DNA from: Phytophthora colocasiae
Taxonomy: Eukaryota; Oomycota; Peronosporomycetes; Peronosporales; Peronosporaceae
Length of the DNA: 64,000 bases
Assembly: GCA_018806915.1 (NCBI GenBank)
Contig: JAGKQI010000067.1
Span: 62,001-126,000, forward strand
Reading direction: 5' to 3'
Below are positions 1 to 10,100 of the stretch, piece by piece (the stretch's first letter is position 1; each line of letters starts with the position of its first letter). Below the pieces are notes generated by a model. That model saw only the letters and a list, made by a program, of their open reading frames with translations, ran no database searches and was not told the DNA's origin. Both the position numbers and the translations under genes were made by a program.

Positions 1-1078
1 TCCTGCTTCTCGCCTAGCGCACGGTCAATAACATCGTTAAAGAATGCAGTGATCTCTGGCTCCGCGATTTCGCCAATACCGCCAACATATAGTCGACGGG
101 CATGGCGGGTCTGCTGCGTCTGGCCCGAGAAACCGTATCCTGCGCTAGCCTGGTGAGAGTGATTGTACGTGGGACCCGATGGGCCATTCTGAACGAGTGG
201 AACACATCAAAAAGCAGCACACGTTAGTGGAAGTGTGAGAGTTAATCGCGCCGGTGTCCAGCACCACTCCAGGGGATTGTACAGCTACCAAGCAAGCACC
301 ACGACGAACAGACAACGGACAACGCACACACAATGACATCGTGTCAGCCGTTGTATCTCTCCGTGCTGTTTGATTGGCGCGCTCAAGGCAATACGAGCTA
401 GAAAAACTCACCGTCATGGGTGCAGACGAATTCTGCGGCGGGGCGAAAGATGCCGGACCCACGGATCCTGCTAGCGCCGCCATGTTTTGCTGCAGAATAG
501 CCTGTGCTGCATAGGCTGCAGCGTTCTCTTCAGTAACTCCAGGTGGCCGCACGTCAAAGTTGGATTTCTTGCGGCGGCGCACCACGCGAGTCGAAGAGCG
601 TGAGCGGCTGCGTCTAGACGAGCGGCGATCCGAGCGGTCGCGGGACCGACGGCGGTCTCGATCCCGGCTGCGGCTTCGACGGTCACGGGACGAGCGGTGG
701 CGCGAGGAGCGGCGTTCTCTGCTGCGACTGCGATCGTGACGGTGCGAAGAGCGCGAGCGGCTGCGGCGACTACGATGTGAGCTGCGGCGATCGTCCGCAG
801 GGGCCATAGGCTTAGCACTGCCGTTTGAGAACTCCTGTCGTACAGTACAAAGTTTTATTAGTACAATATTAAAAGTGTGCGTACAGACATGATGTACGTA
901 CAGGAGCATTTGCAAACTGCGCTGGCATGGCCGGAGGCATTTGGTGCTGAGGAGGAGGAGGGTACGCGCCGCCTCGGGACGGAGGCGCAGGTTGAGGGGG
1001 AGCGCCGTACGCAGGAACTTCCGCCTGCTGCTTCTTCATCCACGCGGGCAGCGTGAGCTCACGTCCACGGCCTGCCAT
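1..1078 (-). CDS. U2AF large-subunit-like pre-mRNA splicing factor, 5' part (runs off left edge)
   Basis: Recognises the 3' splice site and polypyrimidine tract during early spliceosome assembly in the nucleus, if the family call holds. Three exons are visible on the minus strand: 1078-902, 834-412 and 188-<1, joined in frame across GT-AG introns 901-835 and 411-189. Exon 1 begins MAGRGRELTLPAWMKKQ and is proline-rich. Exon 2 encodes a dense Arg/Ser (RS) domain followed by SNFDVRPPGVTEENAAAYAA, matching the linker before RRM1 in U2AF65. Exon 3 enters RRM1 with RRLYVGGIGEI and an FFNDVI stretch, as in U2AF65. RRM2 and the C-terminal UHM lie outside the window. An RS-rich protein with a similar linker, such as a CAPER/RBM39 relative, is the main alternative, but the linker favours U2AF. 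Confidence 0.85.
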
Positions 1079-1339
1079 CGTACAGGTACTTGGTACTGGA
1101 GCTTGTTAATCCCACTGGACGCCGCCTCGTGGCAGATGTCATTGTATCGGGGGATTGTAATAATAAGTATTTTGTAATTTGTAAATATTGAATACGGCAA
1201 TTCATATCAATATAGAAATCAAGTTGATCAAATTAACTACTGACTTACTAATTACTGTAGAATGAATAATTATTAGAATAGACAGAATCCCAAGGATGTC
1301 TTGATTCAATTAAAGAGATGCAAACGAAGTTGAAGCAGC

Positions 1340-1684
1340 TTATGCGGCGCCACCGCAGTCGCTCATGACCTGCTGGGCAATGGCCAACGTATTAGCGTCA
1401 CTACCCGAAGGGATCTCACTCTTCCATGTGCACGACGGAAATTTCTTCAGCTCCTGGACAGCGCGCTTGCAGGCTTCTTGGGTGCAGAATTCGTGCGCTT
1501 GGTCTCCCGGAAGCCACTGGACGGGGGCGAACAGTAGTGGCGCCACGCACTCTCGTATCGAGTCGGCTAGGCCTCTCTCGTTCGTGTTGAGAGAGAAGCG
1601 CAAGTGGTAGAACCCGTCGCACGCCTTGACGCTGCACAAGGCGGCAGCTACAGCTGCAAACGTCTCCAATACGCGGACCTGCAT
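1340..1684 (-). CDS. Elicitin-like secreted protein
   Basis: Small secreted protein of the oomycete elicitin family. Family members bind sterols or lipids in the apoplast, and some are recognised by plants. I start translation at the Met at 1684 because it opens directly into a hydrophobic signal peptide (MQVRVLETFAAVAAALCSVKA). An in-frame ATG at 1756 would add 24 polar residues in front and is less likely. The mature part has six cysteines spaced x23, x20, x4, x12, x24. Canonical elicitins have x23, x23, x4, x14, x23, so the first and third intervals match exactly and the CTQEAC pair is diagnostic. There is no long Thr/Ser/Pro tail or GPI signal, so it is a short elicitin-like (ELL) type. 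No intron is needed. It is divergent from the ankyrin gene at 1882, with starts about 200 bp apart. Confidence 0.75.
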   Translation of the reverse strand: MQVRVLETFAAVAAALCSVKACDGFYHLRFSLNTNERGLADSIRECVAPLLFAPVQWLPGDQAHEFCTQEACKRAVQELKKFPSCTWKSEIPSGSDANTLAIAQQVMSDCGGAA

Positions 1685-1881
1685 CTTTCCGAGCGAGAAG
1701 CTTGGGAAATGGTGGATTCCATGTTTGCCGCCGGGTCCCAATGTAGAACTTTGCATAGCGACAAATCTACATGTATGCCTTAATCTTGCATAGCACTGCT
1801 AGCGACTGCCATTCATAGTGAAAAGTCGCATGTGCAAATCGAGAGACGTTCTCTCGCCAAGATCTCAAAAGGTCACAAGCG

Positions 1882-2919
1882 ATGAGTGCTAATCGAGTGG
1901 TTTCCAAGCAGACAGAAGAGCTCTTCCGGGCGAGTGAGACTGGCGACGTCCAAGCTGTGACAGGTCTGGTGGAGGACCCTCAAGTTGACATTAACTGGCA
2001 TTGCACGCAATCGGTTAGGCATCCAAATGTGTTTACTGAGGAGCGATATCATGCTGATGCGTTGTGTTACTTGCAGTACGGAGCTACTCCGCTTATTGCT
2101 GCCATTTCCAATGGCCACCAGGAGATTGTAAAGATGCTACTGGAAGCCGGCGCTGAGCTTGGAGTCTTGAAGACCCCAGTGCGTTAACATTAAAGCGGGG
2201 AATCATTCCAGATTTACTCATTCGTAGCTGTAATTGTCCGCAGGATCGCAACAGTCCTCTGCACGAAGCTGCCTTTAGAGGTGACCCGGGTATTCTGCAG
2301 CTTGTTGTAGCCAAGGTTCTTGAGAAGTCAAGTGAGGACGCTCCTGATCTCATCAACCTGCAAAACCAAGTATGGATCAATTCTAGGCATGATGTGTACA
2401 ATAGTGCTAATTACCTTCAATTGCGATGTAGTTTGGAAACACGCCGTTGCACAACGCCGCTCGAACAGGAAACCCGGTGTGTGTCTCCCATTTGCTACAA
2501 GCTGGTGCAAAATACTCCATTAAGAATGTTGTAAGTCCTTCGTGTAAAAGTTACTCAAGCAGTGGTCTGGGCTAATATTGTTGTAGAATGGTTCAATTCC
2601 ACTACACCACGCGTGCTACAGTGAAAAGCCAAACGCTGAGGTGGTTCAGCTTCTTATCGAAGCCGGTTCGGACGTCAATGCTCTGGATGAGCAGGGCTAC
2701 TCACCGCTCATTGTCGCGGCCAAAACGAATCAGACCGAAGTGATCGAATTTCTGCGTAAACGTGGTGCTGACACCTCACTCAAGAACTCTGTGAGTGGTT
2801 ATTTTCTACCGTAAATCTTTCTGATGTCTTACATGTGCATTTGGCTGTAGTTCGGAGAGAACGCACTGCATTTCGCAGAGCTTCGGAACAACATGGGTGC
2901 TATCCAGCTACTGGGATAA
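1882..2919 (+). CDS. Ankyrin-repeat protein, six exons
   Basis: Predicted 243-residue protein made almost entirely of ankyrin repeats, so a protein-interaction scaffold of unknown partner. Exons are 1882-2013, 2077-2178, 2244-2369, 2432-2530, 2587-2790 and 2851-2919. All five introns are phase 0 with GT...AG ends and lengths of 56-65 nt. Repeat signatures are clear in each exon: YGATPLIAAISNGHQEIVKM, NSPLHEAAFRGDPGILQLV, GNTPLHNAARTGN, GSIPLHHACYSEKPNAEVV and GYSPLIVAAKTNQTEVIEFL. The first intron is 63 nt and in frame, so it could be read through and its removal is an inference. No signal peptide, membrane segment or other domain is visible. It is the last host gene before the transposon island. 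Confidence 0.85.
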
Positions 2920-3178
2920 GTATTACATCTCGAGCAGTGTTGACTGCGTAACACACTACAATATGCTTTGTGGCTTGATACATGCTCTTTCGACGATCAT
3001 ACTGCGTTTTGCAGTCTAGGATTCTGACAACCAAATCTTTTGGGTGGTGGTTATGCAGGGTTTGGTAATTTTCCGTAACTATTGCCGATATTGGCAATGT
3101 CATATTGCCATAATTTATTGCTCCTCAACCCCAATAACATGCAATTTTTTATACAGGTTGTGGTTGTTTTTGGCAATG
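2920..3178. other. AT-rich intergenic flank of the transposon island
   Basis: No convincing gene, RNA or repeat unit is visible. The last five bases before the LTR (GATGG, 3179-3183) are the target-site duplication of element A. Confidence 0.5.
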
Positions 3179-3183
3179 GATGG

Positions 3184-3463
3184 TGTTGAAGTAATGATTT
3201 GCACAGAGTTGTTAGGTAGACGAAGGATGGAGACGAATAAAATAATGCATAGAATATTGGAGAGGAAGTCTTGAGTGTAGATGAAGAATGGGCTTGTGTG
3301 CTGAAGATAGTAAAAGAAGAAGTGATGAATTAGAGAGTCTGGTGTTCTGGAGGGGAGTTATTCTCCACCAACCAGTCCAGTTAAATAGGATTTCTCTATA
3401 TGGAACTGCACAATTTAATACCCTTAGATAAGTGTCATCACTGCAGAGATGGTAACTTCAACA
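3184..3463 (-). repeat. LTR of element A (left copy)
   Basis: 280 bp, TG...CA ends, short terminal inverted repeat TGTTGAAGT/ACTTCAACA. No difference from the copy at 20883-21162 was seen. Preceded by TSD GATGG. Confidence 0.9.
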
Positions 3464-3775
3464 GCCTCCCACATCGAGGAATGTGTATGACGCTCTATCT
3501 GGCGAGTAGAATTTAATGCTCCACAGGTGGCTGTTTTAACAGTCCTATGCGAACATGAATATGACCTTTTTTTTTTGACTTCGTTGTCAGATTTGTTATT
3601 TTCTTGCCGGTTTTGGCGTGGTTGTGCAAATTTCTTGTTTTCATTGATATTTTGGCTATTCAGGAAAACCTTAGAGGAGAAAACCTGTTCACCGTCGTTA
3701 TTAACGCTTTTGTTCGCGTGTTGAGAAAGCTATTCAGGAAAACCTTTAATTTTAAGGATCAAAACCTGTTCGCTG
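3464..3775. other. Left internal remnant of element A
   Basis: 312 bp between the left LTR of A and the left LTR of B. It begins with a polypurine tract when read on the minus strand. It also contains a short tandem duplication around 3658-3772 (CTATTCAGGAAAACCTT... AAAACCTGTTC appears twice, slightly diverged). No coding sequence is recognised. Confidence 0.6.
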
Positions 3776-4596
3776 TGTAACAGGTTGGTACCCGAAACGG
3801 GCCAAAGCTGTGAACGGGCAGCTCAGCGACTGCTGGAAGTGGAGCAACGGGATCTTCAACCTGGATCAGGGTTAGATCCACGATCGTGCTTGAAGCTGTC
3901 TACGGAAGTGGCACTGACTACGATGGAAGTGCCCATAGGAGAGACTGTATTGGTTGACGGCACGGGGCACGTCGAAGTGCGATCTTTGAGGGACGTGTGA
4001 TACGCGAAGACGGACGGGAGGCACGATGAACGAGCAGTCAGTTGCGAATTCGCCGAGTGGAGCTCGGTTTGGAATTCGACGAGTGAGGCGCACTTCGTAG
4101 ACACGGAATGGCGTCAAAGCGACCAAGGGGTCGTACGAGAGAGAGAGAGAGAGAGAGAGAGGGAGTGAAAGGGCGACGGGCTGAGGAGGAACTTTGAGCG
4201 CCACGGGAGGAGGACTATCGGGTTTCCAAGCGGCGACGAACGTGGCAGCCAGAAGTGGGCCACGAGAAGACGACTCACTTGGTACGGCCTGGAACGGGAG
4301 TCGCGGGACTTGGAGGACGAGCAGTTAGTACTGTCGTGAGCGCAGGAGGACCAACGAAGGCCGGCGTCTACGAGAGACGAACGAAGGAACGAAAGACGAA
4401 AGTAGAAGTCTATTAGGCTTTTAATATAAATAGGTGCGTTCGTGCTGCAGCATCGAACAAACCGGCGCGGTGAACCGAGCCAACAGGAGTGTACGAAGTT
4501 GAAGTGTGCTCTTTAGCACCCGATCCTTGGATATTCCACCCGGCGCAGCACCAGCTATTCGACCCGCTGGTGGGCAGTGAGACTAAACCCATTACA
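3776..4596 (+). repeat. 5' LTR of element B
   Basis: 821 bp, contains a (GA)n tract near 4136-4162 and a TATAAATA box at 4425-4432 that may be the retroelement core promoter. The bases directly after it (TGGTGGTCATACAGGGG) start with TGG, as expected for a tRNA primer-binding site. The tRNA was not identified. Confidence 0.92.
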
Positions 4597-4658
4597 TGGT
4601 GGTCATACAGGGGCTTGTCTCACTGCAACAACGGCGACTACGGGATTCAACGCGAGTA

Positions 4659-7040
4659 ATGACGAAGAAATCAAAGGAAACGGCCCGAAAGAGGTCTACG
4701 AGGAGGCAGGTGTCGACACGATCTGGAAGCACGAGACGAAGGAGTTCTCAGGGTCGTCAAGAAACGAGTGATGCAGTGCCAGGTGCTACCCGAAGCAGCA
4801 GCGACGAAGCCACGATTAGCCCCGAAGAGTATGAAGATAAGCGGGCTCCGTCAGCAAGAGAAGTCAATGAGTCCATGATGTTGACACGGAGTCAAGCACG
4901 CAGCGAGTGGGAAGAAGCTGAACGATTCCTCGCCAGAGCAGCGAACGGGGAGGACCCGGAATTTGGAAGCAGTAAGGACCTGGTGGATGCTGTGCTTGGA
5001 CAACTAGCGAGGCCCACCGAGAACCGTCAAGTTCGGGACGAACGGCGGGAACCAGCATCAGACGATGGGCGACAACGGCGAAGTGAGCAGCGCGACGTGG
5101 AGAGGAATGATGATGACGCCGAGGAAGTGAACGAGAGAGTACTTGAACGAGTCATGGGACCTGAGCCTGGAAATCCACCTCCAGAACAAAACCTTGGTGA
5201 AGATGCACCAGCACCACGGGCACCTGCGGAAAGGGATGCCATGGCAATAGAACTCCAAGAGCTCAGAGAAGAAGTTCGGCAGCTGAGACTGCGCCGCAAT
5301 GAAGATCCACCACGTAGACAGCAACGAGCTGAACAGGACGACGGTCGCGAGTCTCGAGGATCCCGGGATCGGCACCAGCAAGCCCTGCGAAGGGATAACG
5401 ACGATCGAGAGCCCAGCGTTGGACGACGACAGCCGCCAGACCGCGAACGAAGAGGAAGGTCACGAGATCGGCAAAGGACGCCACCGAGACGCCGTGCCGA
5501 ACACCGACAACGTGGACAACCAGGAGGAGATGGTTACCCATCTTCTTCCAGCAGTAGTGACGGCTCCGATGATCGAGGACCCCGACGGTATGGACAACCG
5601 CACGAACGAAGCAGTAGTTCAGAGAGTTCAAGCAGTGGTTCGAGCTGGCAAGAACCTGCACGACATCGACGTCCACCACGAGAGCGACGGGAGCCACGGA
5701 GAAGACAACAGCATCAGGAACAGCGAAGGTCACCGGGGCGACACGGAAGGCAACGGGGCCGCCGTCGTGAACCAACACGCCGAGGAAACGTGAAGGACCT
5801 GGAACTGCCGACGTTTACGCCAACGAGTGGAGCCTCAGTATCAACTTGGACAGACCGAATCGACTTGGCACTCCAAGGAGCTCGTGAGTCGGGACGCGGG
5901 GAATGGAGCGATCATGCTCTTTACTTCATCTTGGGCAACAAGCTGATGGCGGAAGCTGCAAGTTGGTGGGTGGACTTTAATCGAAGACTGAATGATCCGG
6001 AACGGACGTGGACGCACTTGAAGCAGGCCCTGCTACGACGGTATGGACCTAAGGAAGACATCTCGTTAGCCGAGTACCGAGTGAATACGCGGTCACGTGG
6101 TGTAAAAGAGTCCCATGCGGATTACGCAGCGGCGCTCCGAAAGGCAGCAGGAAGAAGTTGAGTCAGTGAACACGTGCTGATGGCGCAGTTCTACCGTGGG
6201 ATGGACAAAACCACACGGCAGTTGGTCAAGCAGCAGGAACCTGAAAACTTGGAGGAAGCGGTAATCAAGGCGACCGAGATAGATGATCCGATGGAAAGTC
6301 TAGCACCGATGGCGTCGACTGCCGAGAAAGGTTCGGGGACGGCAGCAGCGGCAGGGACGAACGCAACAGATGAAGTGACGGCTCGTACAGTGACCTTGCC
6401 TGGCGTTGGAAGCGTGTATGTCCCAGTCGCGGGAGTGACGGAAGGAATCAAGAATTACGCGGCGGTGGACCCGGATGGCCTCGTCCTCTATACCAATCCG
6501 AAGGGGGCCTGGAACATTATCACGGGGAAATACGAGCTTCCTGCTGGACGCACATGGAACTCCCGGTACTGGGCGGAACCTAGTCAGAAGCGAACGAAGT
6601 CGAAGAAGGCAGACCCCAAACGGACCACCCAGAAGAAGAAAGCTCGCCGCCAGGAGGAGTCAACTGATGAGGACGACGAAGATGAACCCAAGCCACGTAA
6701 GAAGGCGAAGCCCAAGCGTACAGTCGAATCCAGCGACGATGAACGTGACGCGAAACCCCAGAAGAAGCTGAAGGCAGCAGTCCGACAAGTGTTAGCTGAA
6801 CAAATTCGAGGACGGCAAGGCAGTGCGAAGAGCACGGACGGCAATCGATGCTTCATCTGCGGCCAGGATGGCCATTGGGCGCAGCATTGCACCACGGGAC
6901 CCAAGTGCTACGCGTGCAACAAATTTGGTCATTTCGCACGGGACTGTACGGACACTGCAGCCAAGTCCAAGAATGACAAGTACCTGGCCAAGCGTGAGGA
7001 AGAGCGCAAGAGTCCGGAAAACGGGGGTCGGACGTCATAG
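4659..7040 (+). pseudogene. gag: Element B gag, one in-frame stop
   Basis: Capsid/nucleocapsid polyprotein of element B. The reading frame is open from the LTR edge to 7040 except for a single TGA at 6159-6161. I take the ATG at 4659 as start, though the frame is also open from 4596. The first ~400 residues are an unusual Arg/Ser/Glu-rich low-complexity region. It is followed by a capsid-like part (YFILGNKLMAEAASWWVDF, then LLRRYGPKEDISLAEY), a Lys/Asp/Glu-rich stretch, and two CCHC zinc knuckles near 6850-6950 (CFICGQDGHWAQHC and CYACNKFGHFARDC). The TGA lies inside the capsid-like part and could be a CGA-to-TGA mutation or a read-through site. The first is more likely. Confidence 0.85.
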
Positions 7041-7120
7041 GGGGAGTATGGCGTCTACGAAGTGTCCAGTATCCCCGACGAGTAGCCAATACGGTCAAGG
7101 AACCAGAAGTACCAGCAACC

Positions 7121-10100
7121 GTGAATGCTGCAGCCGGACTACACGAGAAGGTGAACCGAATTGAGAAGACGAAGAGTGACGATAATGATGTAAGTGACGA
7201 GAAGAAACACGATGACGGGAATGCAAGTGACGATAGAGGCGACGAGATACGACGAGCGGTGCGAGTGCTGCTGAAAGATGCGGCAGAAGAAGACATTGAA
7301 CGTGCAACAAGGTGCGTAGCGACTGTACGACCAACGGTGGCTTCGGTACGTTTTGCACGAGCGCGACGAGAAGATGAAGAACGAGAGCTTCGAGTTATCC
7401 AGCGCCGATACGGTGGAAAGAAGGTCGGAGCTGGAGGGGGCGCGCGTGAAGCCTCGACGGATGAAGTGCGGGGTAGTAACACTCCTGACTATGGAGCAAT
7501 AAGCAACGGTGGAGACTTCCGGCCGAACGAAGTAGAGCGGGTGGTGACGTCAACGGCACAGGAAAAGGAGGTCCAGAATACGCTGACTGAGGTGGAGGAA
7601 GCTACGACACAGGATGATACTGTGGTACTGAAAGAGGTCCTGCCAAACGCGGTAAGCGACGAAGAACCAGAGATTCAGGTAGTAAATGCCGAAACCACAC
7701 CGAAGGAGGATGGCAGCGACGATGGTGATGTCACGGACCCACGGTGCGCGAGGCGTAGAGCTCGGAAGGCGGCCAAACGGCTGAAAGCCAAGGCGTATTT
7801 GGCTCGAAAACGACAAAATGCACGAGTAACGGCTGAGGAACGAGCAGCTACGGCTATTGCCCTGCAATTGAAGCGACGTGGCGAAGCTGACGACGCCTGG
7901 AAGGAACTGCAGCGACGCAAGCAACGACGCCGCTTGAACGAGATAGATGGGGTACGAGTACAGCAAGATGCAGGAATCGGACGCGTGAGCCTGGTGAAGA
8001 AACAGCGCTCGGCAACCACCTCAACAGCGGAGAATGACGGAGTTACTGTGGAATATGTTGGGGCAGACGACGGCCTACCGACTGCTTTTATGAATGTCAA
8101 CGGTGAAAGGAGACGCGTGAAGCTGGATAGCGGGGCACGTTATACGATAGCTGGGACGGACTGGATGGCCCACGGCGACAGAGTGTCGGTGAACGCCCCA
8201 GTTGACTATGTGGAAGGCATAGGTGGCTTTTTACTTGACGTGGTAGGAGTGTGGCGCTTCACTTTCCTGACGGTGTTCGGTGAAGAGTTGACGATCGATG
8301 CGTGCGTGGTATCTGGATGTGACGATGAGTTCTTACTGGGAGTTGACTTCATGCAGACGAAAGGTGCCACCATGGACTTCGAGAAGCAGGAGATTCGCTA
8401 TGCTGACGCAGGACGAGCAGTGGTGATACCCTTCAGGACGTACGATACTGAAAATGGGGCCAAGATTGCTGCAGTACGCATGGTGTTGACGACGGAGCTG
8501 AGTGGCAATGCAGTGACGCCGGTACAAGTTTCAGTGACGGCAAATGATGGAGAACGGGGGCTGTTCATACCCACCAGGAAGGCAGGATCCGTATTATTGG
8601 CAGCAACAGTGACGACGGCACGAAACGGACGAGCGTGGGTCCCTGCTGTCAATACCAATGTGAAATCCGCGAAGATTCCGAACAAGAAGGAGCTTGGAAC
8701 ATGGATACCCTTGGACGATGACATGGAAATCTTGACAATGAGCGGCCAGTTGGATACCGGACGAGTAAAGGATTGGGTAGACAAGTTGGGCGATAGCAAG
8801 ACACCTCTACCTGATGAGTCGGAAGTGGACATCGGAAGTAACGACCCGGAAACCCGTGAACTAGTGGTGAAGCTATTGAGAGTGTATCGTTCACTGACAG
8901 CGAATACTGGTGAATGTCCTCCAGCAACGACGTTGAATGTGACTCACCACATCGATACCGGTGAAGCCTCTCCAATAATGTTGAAACGACGGCGTCAAGC
9001 TCAGACGGACGACAGTATCATCGAGAGCAATGTTGAGAAGATGTTGAAGTCGGGTGTCATTGAAGAAGGCAACGGTGGATGGGGATTTCCTGTTGTTCTG
9101 GTACGCAAGAAAGATGGCGAAGTACGATTTTGTGTGGATTATAGGGCGCTCAACAAGGTTACGAAGAAGGACGTTTACCCTCTACCTCGAATAGATGAAA
9201 CGTTGGAAGCCTTGGGAGGTGCTTTATTGTTTACTACGTTAGATTTGCGTGCTGGGTATTGGCGAATTCTTGTAGCACCAGAAGATCGCGACAAAACGGC
9301 GTTCACGACGAAGAAGGGGTTATATCGATTTGTGCGGATGCCCTTCGGACTCACTAACGCTCCTTCTACATTCCAGAGGCTGATGAATGGAGTACTGAGA
9401 GGACTCACTTGGACTACATGCCTGGTGTACTTGGACGACATAGTGATATTTACGCGCGGAGGAATTGAGCGACACATTGTTGAGTTGGCGACGGTACTCG
9501 AACGTTTGCAACGTGCAGGATTGACCCTCAAACTCAAGAAATGCAAGTTTGCGACGAAGACAATGGAGTATCTAGGACATGAACTTAGTAGTGACGGGGT
9601 ACGGCCTTTGGACCGACTGGTGAGTGCAGTACGTGAGTTTCCGACACCGAACGATGCTGTAGAAGCCAAGAGGTTTGTTCATCTAGCAGGCTACTACCGA
9701 CGATTTGTGAACGGCTTTGGCTCGCTTATGGCACCCGTAACGAAGTTGCTGAGGAAAGGAGTAGCATGGGAATGGGGCAATGCACAAGTGGAAGCTTTCG
9801 AGAGAGTGAAAGTCATCCTAACTGCAAAACCACTGTTGATCTACCCGGATTTTAGGCTTCCCTTTCGTGTGGTGACCGACGCAAGTAAAGTGGGGCTGGG
9901 AGCGTGTCTGATGCAGGACAAAGGCGACGGGTGGCAACCTGTGGCATTCGCAAGCAAGGTGAACAGCGAAACGGAGAGCAAGTATGGGATTACCGAATTG
10001 GAGTGCTTCGCTGTGGTGTGGGCGATCAAGTTGTTTAGACCCTATTTGTACGGACGGCGGTTCGAGATCATAACGGACCACGCCGCCTTGAAATGGCTCA

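Noticed and set aside
3044..3070. Apparent similarity between 3044-3065 and the sequence just after the 5' LTR of B (4596-4617)
   Set aside because: Only a few short words match, with no continuous homology.
5299..5793. 164-codon open frame overlapping gag in another frame, and a 171-codon one on the minus strand (5263-5778)
   Set aside because: They coincide with the Arg/Ser/Glu-rich repeat-like part of gag, where codon composition removes stops from all frames. No domain resemblance.
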